Assembly (NCBI GenBank): GCA_902800715.1 | Contig: CADCFN010000003.1 | Location: 124,001 to 188,000, forward strand | Origin: an uncultured Bacteroidales bacterium | Lineage (GTDB): Bacteria > Bacteroidota > Bacteroidia > Bacteroidales > Muribaculaceae | Direction of reading: 5' to 3' | Length of the DNA: 64,000 nucleotides | Shown: piece by piece, positions 53,382-61,833 of the stretch | How positions within the stretch are numbered: the first letter of the stretch is position 1 | How the letters are laid out: the number at the start of each line of letters is the position of its first letter | Position numbers and translations under genes: made by a program | Notes under the pieces: generated by a model | Told to the model about the DNA's origin: nothing | The model's database searches: none | Seen by the model: the letters and a program-made list of their open reading frames with translations, nothing else

Positions 53382-54494
53382 CTACTCATTATTTGGTGTT
53401 ATTTTATGATCAGAATAATACATCAAGAATCCATCTCTTTCATAGTTTGAATGGCTCTCTTTCAACTCTACAGAGTATATCTCTTTCTCCACAAGCCAAT
53501 CTTTACCAGTTGCGTCCTCAAAAAAAGGCAAAAGATGCGAAGTCTGCTTGGTCAGATAGTAGATGCCCGCAAACCCGCCCTTGGCAATTTTTTCAGGTTT
53601 AACAAATTGATTGAGGGCCACATCAATCATGCACTTCAGGTAATCGACGCCAGAGCTCATGGATACTAGTCTGTTAGATATGTCATCACCTCCTCCGCGC
53701 AAATTGGCTTCTATCAGATAGATGTCATTTCCTTTATACTTCACTTCGACATGTGATGCCCCGTCGGTATAGCCCATAGCAGAGAGCAAACGAGGGATAA
53801 CAATTTCAATCTTGTGCCTTAAATCATCGGAAATATCAGCTGGTTGATGATGTCCAAGTTCCACAAAATGCGGAAACGACGAACTATCTTTGTCCGTCAC
53901 TTGAATCACCGTATGCTTGCCATGAAAAGAAATGCTCTCGACAGAAAGTTCTTTGCCCTCGATAAACTCTTCAACGATGATGCCTGAATCATTGTCCACT
54001 GATGCATACCGTATCGCCGTGTTGAATTCTGATTCATCACGCGCAAACGAAACGCCCTTTTTAGCCCTCCCAATACATGGTTTCACCACACAAGGATAAA
54101 TGTGCAGGTCTTTTCCCTCATACCTGTAGTTACGCGGGCATCCTAAACCCTCGATAGATTCGGTCAATGAACGAACATAAGACTTATCGTGCAAAGAGAT
54201 AACAGTATCATAGGGAGTTCCGTTCAAGTGCAATCTATCAGCGACATAGGCAACGACGTCGGCAGTCCTGTCTGATGCATTAGAGACAACTCCGTCAACG
54301 CCGATGGACTTACACGCCTCGACGATTCTATCTGTCTCAAATATTGAAATCGGATAGAAATGATCGACAATGTCTCTACATACAGCCCCCTGTTCCCATG
54401 CAAAACAGAAAGTCTCAATTCCTAGTTCTCTTGCTTTCAGGCAAATAGGATATTGACCCGTTGAAGCTCCAATGATAGCAAGCTTTTTCTTCAT
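53382..54494 (-). CDS. ATP-grasp ligase, carbamoyl-phosphate-synthase-like
   Basis: A cytoplasmic ATP-grasp enzyme of about 370 residues. An N-terminal Rossmann-like pre-ATP-grasp domain (KLAIIGASTGQYPICLKARE) precedes the central grasp (YPCVVKPCIGRAKKGVSFAR) and the metal-binding segment in SHVEVKYKGNDIYLIEANLRGGGDD. Such ligases join a carboxylate to an amine through an acyl phosphate. It lies between the epimerase and the PP-loop gene, so the product is probably an amide-bearing sugar or its precursor; this is inference. Confidence 0.82.
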   Translation of the reverse strand: MKKKLAIIGASTGQYPICLKARELGIETFCFAWEQGAVCRDIVDHFYPISIFETDRIVEACKSIGVDGVVSNASDRTADVVAYVADRLHLNGTPYDTVISLHDKSYVRSLTESIEGLGCPRNYRYEGKDLHIYPCVVKPCIGRAKKGVSFARDESEFNTAIRYASVDNDSGIIVEEFIEGKELSVESISFHGKHTVIQVTDKDSSSFPHFVELGHHQPADISDDLRHKIEIVIPRLLSAMGYTDGASHVEVKYKGNDIYLIEANLRGGGDDISNRLVSMSSGVDYLKCMIDVALNQFVKPEKIAKGGFAGIYYLTKQTSHLLPFFEDATGKDWLVEKEIYSVELKESHSNYERDGFLMYYSDHKITPNNE

Positions 54495-54597
54495 CAAATT
54501 ACTGTACTATTACAATTTGTTTCCAGTACACACTTTGAGCGTAAATCGGCACAAATAAGCAAAAAGCAACTAATTCATTTTCAGACGCATAACATTA

Positions 54598-55833
54598 TTA
54601 TTTCCACACTGCCAACATCCTCTTTAAACGACATAATAAAGACTTTATTCTTTGTCTATAATAAATCTTCCTTCTTGTTCGTTCATCTTCATCCAATCGA
54701 CGCTGTATCGTTGTGGAAAGCTGATAACCTGTTGATAGAATCAAGTCTCGCAATTCATTTTTAAACGGGTCTTCACGATAATCTCTAAACACTTCAAAAA
54801 TATAATCATCTCTGTGCTGACGATATTTATTTAAATCAAACCGGTCAGCATAATTGTCTAAAATGCCCAGAAAATCTAATGCCAACAATGTCCTCACGCA
54901 TTTAAAACAATCACCACAGTTGGGATAATCACCTTTGACATAGTGCTTCCCTTGTTTCTCATTCTGGACATCTGCAGCACAAACATAAAGATGCCGTTCT
55001 ACTATCGGATGATTTACAAATAATTTTGTTTTCCCCACCCTATCCAAATCGGCTTCACCTATAAAAATTTGAGTTGTCTCAGTAGAGAAGAGTTGTGATA
55101 GAAGATTTTCGTAGTATCCCTGATCCCATCGACTGAAATGCGTCCCTTCGATAGTGCCTGAAGAAGGGATGATATAAGTTTTAAAAAGTTTTGCAAGAGC
55201 AAGAATTCCAGCGCTTAGACAAACTATTAACCGAAGTGAAAAATGATAGATATCCTTCTGCGTATAAATAGAACTCATATTAGAGTCAAGGTCAATCAAC
55301 GGTAAGCCAACTTCGTTTGCAAATGCAAGCGCCCTACTGACATCTTCTTTAAAATATTTATAAGTATTGGGATAATGGTTGCCATAGGCTCCGACATTAA
55401 AGAGGCACAATTGTGATAACTTGAATGAGTCAGGACAATCTTGTGATGTGTGACGAATGTATGTAGCAAAAGAGTCAACACCACCTGAAAAGCCTGTACA
55501 TACAGCTGTAGGATGGAAATCAGGATTAATGACGTTCTCAGGCTTCAGTTTTATCGGTGGATAGCCAAAGACTTTGCCAAACAGATAAATAATTGTGTCA
55601 AAATGATACCTAATACTCTCCGAGACATTTATACACTCGATATCTTCACCTTCAACCAAAGCAGGCAACATTAAGGCGCAAATAAATGCATCATCCACCT
55701 CATCGACAAGGTATTGCCCATATTCTTCTGGAACAGAAAAGAAAATTCGCTCATTAATATTATTCCCTTCAATTAGAGATGAGACAAATACTCGTCCGTC
55801 TTTATGCTCTTTTGTTAGTACATTGATTTTCAT
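54598..55833 (-). CDS. PP-loop ATPase (adenine nucleotide alpha-hydrolase-like) with C-terminal cysteine cluster
   Basis: A 411-residue protein, function not established. The PP-loop CTGFSGGVDSFATYIRHTSQ (near residue 138) is the ATP-pyrophosphatase motif of amidotransferases and thiolases. IPSSGTIEGTHFSRWDQGYY follows the fold. CGDCFKCVRTLLALDFLGIL holds three cysteines in CxxCxxC spacing near residue 312, which could bind zinc or carry sulfur. Members activate a carbonyl by adenylation for attack by ammonia or sulfur. In this locus it may amidate or thiolate a sugar nucleotide. AT-rich composition. Confidence 0.7.
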   Translation of the reverse strand: MKINVLTKEHKDGRVFVSSLIEGNNINERIFFSVPEEYGQYLVDEVDDAFICALMLPALVEGEDIECINVSESIRYHFDTIIYLFGKVFGYPPIKLKPENVINPDFHPTAVCTGFSGGVDSFATYIRHTSQDCPDSFKLSQLCLFNVGAYGNHYPNTYKYFKEDVSRALAFANEVGLPLIDLDSNMSSIYTQKDIYHFSLRLIVCLSAGILALAKLFKTYIIPSSGTIEGTHFSRWDQGYYENLLSQLFSTETTQIFIGEADLDRVGKTKLFVNHPIVERHLYVCAADVQNEKQGKHYVKGDYPNCGDCFKCVRTLLALDFLGILDNYADRFDLNKYRQHRDDYIFEVFRDYREDPFKNELRDLILSTGYQLSTTIQRRLDEDERTRRKIYYRQRIKSLLCRLKRMLAVWK

Positions 55834-55873
55834 AATTGGATATTACTGGAAATACTAATTAGTTATCTGGCCT

Positions 55874-57100
55874 TCATTGGATGACGATGGAGATGTAGTC
55901 GTTTGGGGCAGAAACGAAGCGGTTGAGGGCTTCGCGGGTATCGAAGCGCAGGAAGATAGTGCCCAGGGACTGGTTGGCACCGGTGAAGGCTGCCACCTTA
56001 TCACCCGGTTTGACCCAAAGGTCGCGCTCAACGAGATGCTCACGCTCAAAGTCGGGGTCGATGCTCAGCTGCTTGAACATACCATCGCGCTCGCTGTGGA
56101 GCACGTTAATGGCATAGTAGCCGTTGTAGTTGGGCTCGTGGACCTCAGGCAATGGCAGACCCACCGAAGCGCACACCTCGGCATCGATGATGTCCACGTC
56201 GGCGGCATAGTTCAGAATCTCGGCCAGGCGGTTGCCTCCGGCACGCGGAGAGACCTCCATAAGATAGCATCGGCCATCGGTGCACACACGGCACTCGACG
56301 TTGAACATGCCCGTGGTGATGTGCAACAGGTCAAATAGGCGTTGCAAGTCGCCCTTGAATTCCTGCTCATGCTCTTGGCTCATCGCCGAGGGCCAGAACT
56401 CGCCGGAGGGGGCATAAGGATTCACCGCCTCATTGTCAAAGAACTGGTCATAAAAGGCATTGTATAGCAACTTGCCATCGACTACAAAGCATTCGTCCCC
56501 CATCGAGGGCCCAGCCTTCTCGAGGAAGTCCTCGATGATGTAGTGACGTGAGGGGGAGCAGTCGAGAGCGTGGGCAATGGCAGCGGGCAGGTCGGTGGGG
56601 TCATCAACGCGGGTGACACCCTTGCTGCCAGCGCTGTCCACGGGCTTGACGATGACGGGCCAATTAAAGTAATCTATATCCTTGAGTGCATTATCACTCT
56701 CATTGTAGCCACGGGCGTTGGGTACATTAAAGCCATTGTCGGCCAGGAATTGGCGGAATCGCGACTTGTCCTGCAGGATGCAGGCCGCCTCATAACTGCA
56801 CTGGAACGGCAAGCCCATCTGCTCGGCGGTATATGCGGCAACCACAACTCCAGGGTCGACAGCAAAGGACATGATGCCGTCAATCTGCAGTTCGCGCGCC
56901 AACGCCAGCACAGCCTCCTTGTCAATGATGCTCACGTTATGGTATTCATCGCTGTAGTGGTGAGCGATATTGCCAGGCAAATAGTCCACGGTAATAACGT
57001 GGATGCCATGACGATGTGCCGCCTCGATGACGGGCAACAGGTAACGCAACCCGCCCAGCAGCATGAGTTTCTTCTTTCCTTCAGCCACAGACAATATCAT
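55874..57100 (-). CDS. ATP-grasp ligase, second copy (PurK/CarB-like, GC-rich)
   Basis: A 408-residue ATP-grasp enzyme. The lead domain KKLMLLGGLRYLLPVIEAAH binds substrate; the grasp has WPVIVKPVDSAGSKGVTRVD and HYIIEDFLEK; metal and phosphate ligands are in MFNVECRVCTDGRCYLMEVS followed by PRAGGNRL. It differs clearly from the ATP-grasp gene at 53382 and is much richer in GC than its AT-rich neighbours on both sides, so the two ligases probably have different origins. The substrate is unknown; amino-acid or carboxylate ligation to a sugar is likeliest. Confidence 0.82.
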   Translation of the reverse strand: MILSVAEGKKKLMLLGGLRYLLPVIEAAHRHGIHVITVDYLPGNIAHHYSDEYHNVSIIDKEAVLALARELQIDGIMSFAVDPGVVVAAYTAEQMGLPFQCSYEAACILQDKSRFRQFLADNGFNVPNARGYNESDNALKDIDYFNWPVIVKPVDSAGSKGVTRVDDPTDLPAAIAHALDCSPSRHYIIEDFLEKAGPSMGDECFVVDGKLLYNAFYDQFFDNEAVNPYAPSGEFWPSAMSQEHEQEFKGDLQRLFDLLHITTGMFNVECRVCTDGRCYLMEVSPRAGGNRLAEILNYAADVDIIDAEVCASVGLPLPEVHEPNYNGYYAINVLHSERDGMFKQLSIDPDFEREHLVERDLWVKPGDKVAAFTGANQSLGTIFLRFDTREALNRFVSAPNDYISIVIQ

Positions 57101-57244
57101 CAGACAATTCTAGTTGTGCGGTAACAATTTAATTGTAAATGAGCCCTTATATCTTCTCCCAAATGGTGGATTCTATTCCCAGTTATCTATTTGACAAACT
57201 TGTTGCCAAGTATCGTGGTTTAAGTCTTGAAGTGCATAAAGAAA

Positions 57245-58447
57245 TCACTTGTGCAAAATATCGTTTACATAGGATTTAAGAGCCAAATATCTGCCTCTCA
57301 ATCGTAAGAATGTTCTTATCTGATAATACTTTTTCTTAATCGGGCCAGAATAGAGATAAACCAAATATGAGGGGCGAAAGATTAAAGGACAATATAAATG
57401 ATTAATACCCAAGAAACGAGATAAGTCTTTAGTTACATACAGATAAAACGGGCCAACCACTGGGGCAATCATATTTGTCTTTACCGAATGATTGACATCG
57501 ACAAAAACTGTCCGATGACCAACAAAATCGTTTATCATTGCTGAATACCCATTCACATTATTGACTTTTCGCAAAATGATCACTTCAGCAGAGGAATTAC
57601 AAAACACCGAAGCGTGAGAGCACGAGCCTTCTGTCGCCGCGAATTTATTACACTTCATCAGGAGGCTTATCTGTTCTTCTAATGGCAATGTCTCAGGAGA
57701 AAACACCTGAAACCCTCTCTTTTTAAAAAGCTTTTCAATCGACTTCTCTCCTATTTCTTTTTTTGAAGCGTCCTTGAACGCGGTCCTGGTATAATATAAA
57801 TCATAGGAGGGCGCCGACTTATAATAGGTTGTGCTCCTGACATTGTCTTTAATTTTTTCGATGATTTCACGATATTCATTAGTATACAACATTCCGTTCT
57901 CTTTAAATAATGAATTATCTGGTATGATAATTTCATTATACTTTGAGGTATTTCGGATTTGTTTAATCCTTGAGACATCAACACCAGCAAGTTCCAATAT
58001 CCTCAAATGCCACTGGGGCATATCATTATTACAGGAAGTAATATACACCAAATCAACTGAAGAGTCATTAATGAGTTTACTTCCTAATTCTGTATTTAAA
58101 AACCAAAGTTTCTTCAATGCATCAGTTATGGCATGACCATATACTAGATGAAATGTGCCCAGAAAAATACATTTTTCACCATATTCTACACTTGACAAAT
58201 CAAATTCGTATGAGCATCCCCCCGTATCAGTATATCCCGTTTCTGGTATATAGCACATATCAGAATCAACAACACCGCCTTCAAGCTGAAAAGATTCATC
58301 CCATTTTCTTGATATTAAAACATAGCCATCTTTAATGACTCTATAACCTAGTTTCTTATTTGAATAATGACTTTTAGAACAGGACTCTCTAAGTCTATCA
58401 GCTGTCGAATCTTCTTTTATATAAAAACGGCACTTTTCTTTATCCAT
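57245..58447 (-). CDS. Glycosyltransferase, GT61 family
   Basis: A 400-residue protein matching GT61 (DUF563): CIFLGTFHLVYGHAITDALK, IIIPDNSLFKENGMLYTN, DLYYTRTAFKDASKKEIGEK, FSPETLPLEEQISLLMKCNK and FAATEGSCSHASVFCNSSAE. GT61 enzymes add xylose or other sugars in eukaryotes and occur in bacterial polysaccharide loci. No signal or membrane segment is seen. It is AT-rich and lies 60 bases after the acyltransferase gene. Confidence 0.85.
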   Translation of the reverse strand: MDKEKCRFYIKEDSTADRLRESCSKSHYSNKKLGYRVIKDGYVLISRKWDESFQLEGGVVDSDMCYIPETGYTDTGGCSYEFDLSSVEYGEKCIFLGTFHLVYGHAITDALKKLWFLNTELGSKLINDSSVDLVYITSCNNDMPQWHLRILELAGVDVSRIKQIRNTSKYNEIIIPDNSLFKENGMLYTNEYREIIEKIKDNVRSTTYYKSAPSYDLYYTRTAFKDASKKEIGEKSIEKLFKKRGFQVFSPETLPLEEQISLLMKCNKFAATEGSCSHASVFCNSSAEVIILRKVNNVNGYSAMINDFVGHRTVFVDVNHSVKTNMIAPVVGPFYLYVTKDLSRFLGINHLYCPLIFRPSYLVYLYSGPIKKKYYQIRTFLRLRGRYLALKSYVNDILHK

Positions 58448-58507
58448 AATAACTAGAGGTCTAGTAAAACATATTTTTCCTTTTAATAATACAGGTTGAA
58501 AAACGGT

Positions 58508-59473
58508 TCACGACGTCAGTTTCTTGATAAAGCCATCAATACGGTTGTGGACGGTCATCATGCACAAGGCTGGAATGACCAGCATATAGAACACATAGCC
58601 GTACCACTTATCCATGATTGGGACAGCCAAAGTCCAACTCAAGGAATAAATTATAAGCTGGTGAAATAAGTAAGGCGTTAAAGACCTGCTACCGTATTTA
58701 GTAAACCAATATTCTTTATCGGGCATTGACAGAATCAGCGACAATGAGAGAACTGTAACGACAAAATAGGTGAACACGGTATAGAGTATGCAATGCCAAT
58801 TCCCGTTATATTTGTAAAAGAATGAAATATAATTGCTCAGCGAGTCGTCATACAAATAAAGGACAAAATACAGAATCAAAGTCACAACAAAAATGACTCT
58901 TGCTGCCATGATTGCTTTTTGATTTGTAGAAATTGCCCGCCATTTAGCTGATGACTTGATTTTTATGCCAAGAAGGAAAAAAGGATAAAAACCTATCATG
59001 CGACCTAACGAGAATGACAGTCCCAAGAAGGGGAAAAATCCTGAGACCAATGACAATAACACACTGGCAAACAACAGGAAATTCAAGTTGAATTTCAATA
59101 GCCTGGGTGTTATCAGATAGTAGAAGAACAGTGCCCATAAGTACCACATGACATCTAATGACCATGGCTGAGACTTCCCTTCATAATCGTCAGGAAAAAA
59201 TCCATAACAAAGAAAAAGAACGAGCAGACATGGGAGAAGGTATTTCCTTGCCAATACGTTTACAGGTCGAGGCTTGAACCAATACCCTGAAATGACGGTG
59301 AAAGTGGGCATCGAATACGGCATCAATATCATATTGAGCAACCAACACCATCGTTCTCCTCTTAAAAACCCATAAGGAAGGGAGGCGTGATGAATCACAA
59401 CAAACAGAATGAGGATAATCTTGAGGTTATCCCAGAGAAATATGCGCTGCTTGCCCTGTGGTATGGAATCCAT
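58508..59473 (-). CDS. Acyltransferase family 3 membrane protein
   Basis: A 321-residue integral membrane acyltransferase. Start FLWDNLKIILILFVVIHHAS (with the family histidine) and about ten hydrophobic segments, including SVLLSLVSGFFPFLGLSFSL and YLFHQLIIYSLSWTLAVPIM. Such enzymes O-acetylate polysaccharide residues at the inner membrane. At 321 residues it is slightly shorter than many relatives, but the end (LCMMTVHNRIDGFIKKL) looks complete. It is in the polysaccharide operon between the aminotransferase and the GT61 genes. Confidence 0.85.
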   Translation of the reverse strand: MDSIPQGKQRIFLWDNLKIILILFVVIHHASLPYGFLRGERWCWLLNMILMPYSMPTFTVISGYWFKPRPVNVLARKYLLPCLLVLFLCYGFFPDDYEGKSQPWSLDVMWYLWALFFYYLITPRLLKFNLNFLLFASVLLSLVSGFFPFLGLSFSLGRMIGFYPFFLLGIKIKSSAKWRAISTNQKAIMAARVIFVVTLILYFVLYLYDDSLSNYISFFYKYNGNWHCILYTVFTYFVVTVLSLSLILSMPDKEYWFTKYGSRSLTPYLFHQLIIYSLSWTLAVPIMDKWYGYVFYMLVIPALCMMTVHNRIDGFIKKLTS

Positions 59474-59605
59474 GCTACTCGAAATACAACTCGGTTATAA
59501 AACGAATAGTTTGCTGCGAATGAGAAAGGGTTGATTCGTTGATTTTTAGAGGCACTTGGTCACAGTAGCGGTGCCCTGCCGCTGTTTTTTTTCAGCCATT
59601 TCCTT

Positions 59606-60721
59606 TCATTTGACCACCACATCGAGGACGCGTTGCTGGTCGGTGGGTGTGAGGAGGTGGTGGATGGGGAGGCAGATGACGGTGTCGGCCATGTGGGTGG
59701 CGTTGGGGAGGTTTTCGCGGGTTGCGCTGGGCAGGCCTCGGTAAGTGGAGAAGGTGCTGATGAGGGGATAGAAGTAGCGGCGGGCGTAGATGCCGTGTTC
59801 GCGCAGTTTGAAATAGAGCTCATCGCGCGTCATGCCGTAGGCCTCGGCATCGACGAAGATGGGGAAGTAGCCGTAGTTGTGGCGCACGCCAGGCATATCG
59901 TCCCAGAAGGTGATGCCCTCGACGGGGCGCAGGGCCTCGCGGTAACGTATGGCGACCTGATGGCGCGCCTCGATAGCGGCATCGACCTGACGCAGGTTGA
60001 GCAGGCCGAAGGCAGCACGCATCTCGTCCATCTTGCCGTTGATGCCAGGTGCGACGACCTCGGTCTCGCCGGCGAAGCCGAAGTTCTTGAGGTAATCGAT
60101 GCGTTTTTTAGTCTTCTCGTCGTGAACGACCAGGGCACCGCCCTCGGTGGTGCCGAAGACCTTGGTGGCATGGAAACTGAGCGTGGACATGTCGCCCTCG
60201 CTGAGGATGCTCTTGCCGTCGACCTCGATGCCGAAAGCGTGGGCGGCGTCGTAGATGACGCGCAGGCCGTACTTGTCGGCGATGTCCTGAATCTCACGGG
60301 TGCGGCAGGGCTTGCCATAGACGTGGACGGGCATGATGGCGGTGGTGCGCGGCGTGATGGCGGCCTCGATGCAGTCGGGGTCGATGCCACCCGTGGCCAT
60401 ATCGATGTCGACGAATACAGGCTTGATGCCGTTCCACCACAACGAGTGGGTGGTGGCAACGAAGCTGTAGGGGGTGGTGATGACCTCGCCGCTGATGTTG
60501 AGGGCCTGCAGGGCGGTAATGAGCGGCAGGGTGCCATTGGTGAACAGGCTGATGTAGGGCACTTTGAGGTACTCACACAGGGCTGCCTCGAAGCGGCGGT
60601 GGAATTCGCCGTTGTTGGTCACCCACTTGCGGTCCCAAATCTCGCGGAGCATCTCGTGATACTCGTCGAGGTCGGGCAAGAGGGGCGACGTTACCGTGAT
60701 TATGTTTTTATCTAGTTTCAT
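59606..60721 (-). CDS. DegT/DnrJ/EryC1/StrS sugar aminotransferase
   Basis: A PLP enzyme that puts an amino group on a keto sugar nucleotide. At 371 residues it has normal length. The PLP lysine is in STLSFHATKVFGTTEGGALV (Lys187), the cofactor aspartate region is LRVIYDAAHAFGIEVDGKSI, and the N-terminal YISLFTNGTLPLITALQALN is typical. It is GC-rich and appears native. It is the first gene of the polysaccharide run, 204 bases downstream of the promoter, and may supply the amine that the ATP-grasp ligases acylate. Confidence 0.9.
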   Translation of the reverse strand: MKLDKNIITVTSPLLPDLDEYHEMLREIWDRKWVTNNGEFHRRFEAALCEYLKVPYISLFTNGTLPLITALQALNISGEVITTPYSFVATTHSLWWNGIKPVFVDIDMATGGIDPDCIEAAITPRTTAIMPVHVYGKPCRTREIQDIADKYGLRVIYDAAHAFGIEVDGKSILSEGDMSTLSFHATKVFGTTEGGALVVHDEKTKKRIDYLKNFGFAGETEVVAPGINGKMDEMRAAFGLLNLRQVDAAIEARHQVAIRYREALRPVEGITFWDDMPGVRHNYGYFPIFVDAEAYGMTRDELYFKLREHGIYARRYFYPLISTFSTYRGLPSATRENLPNATHMADTVICLPIHHLLTPTDQQRVLDVVVK

Positions 60722-60800
60722 TCAAAAAAAGATGATTGCCATAGCTGGCATTAAAACGCAAAATAACGGGTCACCGCCCTGATTGTAAGGCGGTGGCACC
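60722..60800 (-). promoter_or_regulatory. Structured leader of the polysaccharide operon (possible attenuator)
   Basis: In the transcript, a hairpin CACCGCC/GGCGGTG (60772-60778 with 60789-60795) is followed by a second hairpin TGCCA-GCTA-TGGCA (60750-60737) and a seven-T run (60730-60724) just before the start codon at 60721. The second pair resembles a weak terminator. No UpxY/UpxZ-type regulator gene is next to it. Confidence 0.4.
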
Positions 60801-60924
60801 TTGCCATGCGGGTAAAGCTGGCGACACTATCACAGTAGTCATTATCAGCGAGTTACCTGTTGTATGTCATCATGCAGGAGCCATATAGGCATGAAACACG
60901 GCTCAATGCATTCTCATTAAACGA

Positions 60925-60955
60925 CAAAATTAGAAAAACTCACTGAGATATACAA
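60925..60955 (-). promoter_or_regulatory. Promoter of the polysaccharide operon
   Basis: On the minus strand TTG (60955-60953) and TAATTTTG (60932-60925) are 20 bases apart. It is the only clear promoter noticed upstream of the run of minus-strand polysaccharide genes reaching to 43679. Confidence 0.7.
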
Positions 60956-60987
60956 CACTTTTACGGTTAAACCACAACTTGTAAGGG

Positions 60988-61076
60988 GCCGTGGCAGGAG
61001 CCACGGCATAGAAAGACCCTGATGGCGCGGGGGAGGCGGGAACTGGATGGCGAGGGGCCGTGGCGGGAGCCACGGC
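60988..61076 (+). repeat. REP-like hairpin cluster F
   Basis: Two units with compensated arms, GCCGTGGC/GCCACGGC: 60988-61007 (loop AGGA) and 61057-61076 (loop GGGA), 69 bases apart, each followed by ATAGAAAGACCCTG. They lie between divergently placed parts of the minus-strand genes, just after the stop of the SGNH hydrolase. Confidence 0.85.
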
Positions 61077-61106
61077 ATAGAAAGACCCTGCCGATGAGGA
61101 TTGTGG

Positions 61107-61760
61107 TTACTTGATGTGGGGGCGGATGGCGTCGCGCCAGATGAGGTAGCCCTTGCCCATGAGGTGGAGGCCGTCGTTGGTGAGGTCGGCGCGTAGGCGG
61201 CCCTGGTCGTCAACGAACAATGGGTAGAGGTTAATCCATGTCACGCCTTGGCGAAGGGCGACCTGTTCGAGCAACGCATTGGCCTCGACGACGACGTGGT
61301 CACGGTCCTTGAGCAGTTTCCACTCGCGCACGTCGTTGTTGAAGGGCAGCAGGCTCTGGAGGTAGATTTTAGTCCTGGGAGAGCCTTGCTTGACCATGAC
61401 AATGAGTTTCTCGGTCGCACGGGCGATGCTGTCGGCGGTGACGCCGTGGGAGATGTCGTTGACACCACACATGATGAAGAGTTTCTTGGGTTGCCCCTCG
61501 ATAATGGGACCGATGCGGTCAATCATACCCTGGACGATGTCGCCCACGATGCCTCGGTTCTTAATATGACGGTTGCCGAGTAACTCGTTGAACTCGCAGC
61601 CGTCGGTGAGGCTGTTGCCCAGCATGACGATGTCCTTCTTGCCGATGGGCAGCTCGTCGAAGAGGGTTGCGCGTCGGCCATAGTACGGGTCCTGGTTGGC
61701 CTGTGCCATGGCGGTGAGGCACAAGAGTGCCGTCACCATGAGGATTGCTATTCTTTTCAT
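61107..61760 (-). CDS. Secreted SGNH/GDSL-type hydrolase (esterase)
   Basis: An exported esterase or acetylesterase of about 217 residues. ATG at 61760 starts the signal peptide MKRIAILMVTALLCLTAMAQ; the frame extends to a GTG at 61772. The four blocks are present: GNSLTDG (Ser50), the glycine of block II (NRGIVGD), GVND (block III) and NDGLHLMGKGY (block V with Asp-His). It resembles platelet-activating-factor acetylhydrolase or sialate O-acetylesterase types in Bacteroidota. Located after murQ, it could act on acetylated peptidoglycan or glycan sugars; that is inference from position. Confidence 0.88.
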   Translation of the reverse strand: MKRIAILMVTALLCLTAMAQANQDPYYGRRATLFDELPIGKKDIVMLGNSLTDGCEFNELLGNRHIKNRGIVGDIVQGMIDRIGPIIEGQPKKLFIMCGVNDISHGVTADSIARATEKLIVMVKQGSPRTKIYLQSLLPFNNDVREWKLLKDRDHVVVEANALLEQVALRQGVTWINLYPLFVDDQGRLRADLTNDGLHLMGKGYLIWRDAIRPHIK

Positions 61761-61780
61761 TACTTGATTCACTGGTTATA

Positions 61781-61800
61781 GCCGTGACAGGAGTCACGGC
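61781..61800 (+). repeat. Solitary REP-like hairpin G
   Basis: GCCGTGAC-AGGA-GTCACGGC followed by ATAGAACAACACTGATG. Both arms carry a second matching pair of changes relative to cluster F, keeping the stem perfect. It lies between murQ and the SGNH hydrolase gene. Confidence 0.8.
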
Positions 61801-61833
61801 ATAGAACAACACTGATGATATGCAATCAAACCG

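Noticed and set aside
59562-59592. Plus-strand terminator (AGCGG...CCGCT plus T run) near the aminotransferase stop
   Set aside because: No plus-strand gene leads into it, and on the minus strand it lacks a T run; role unclear, so not listed as a feature.
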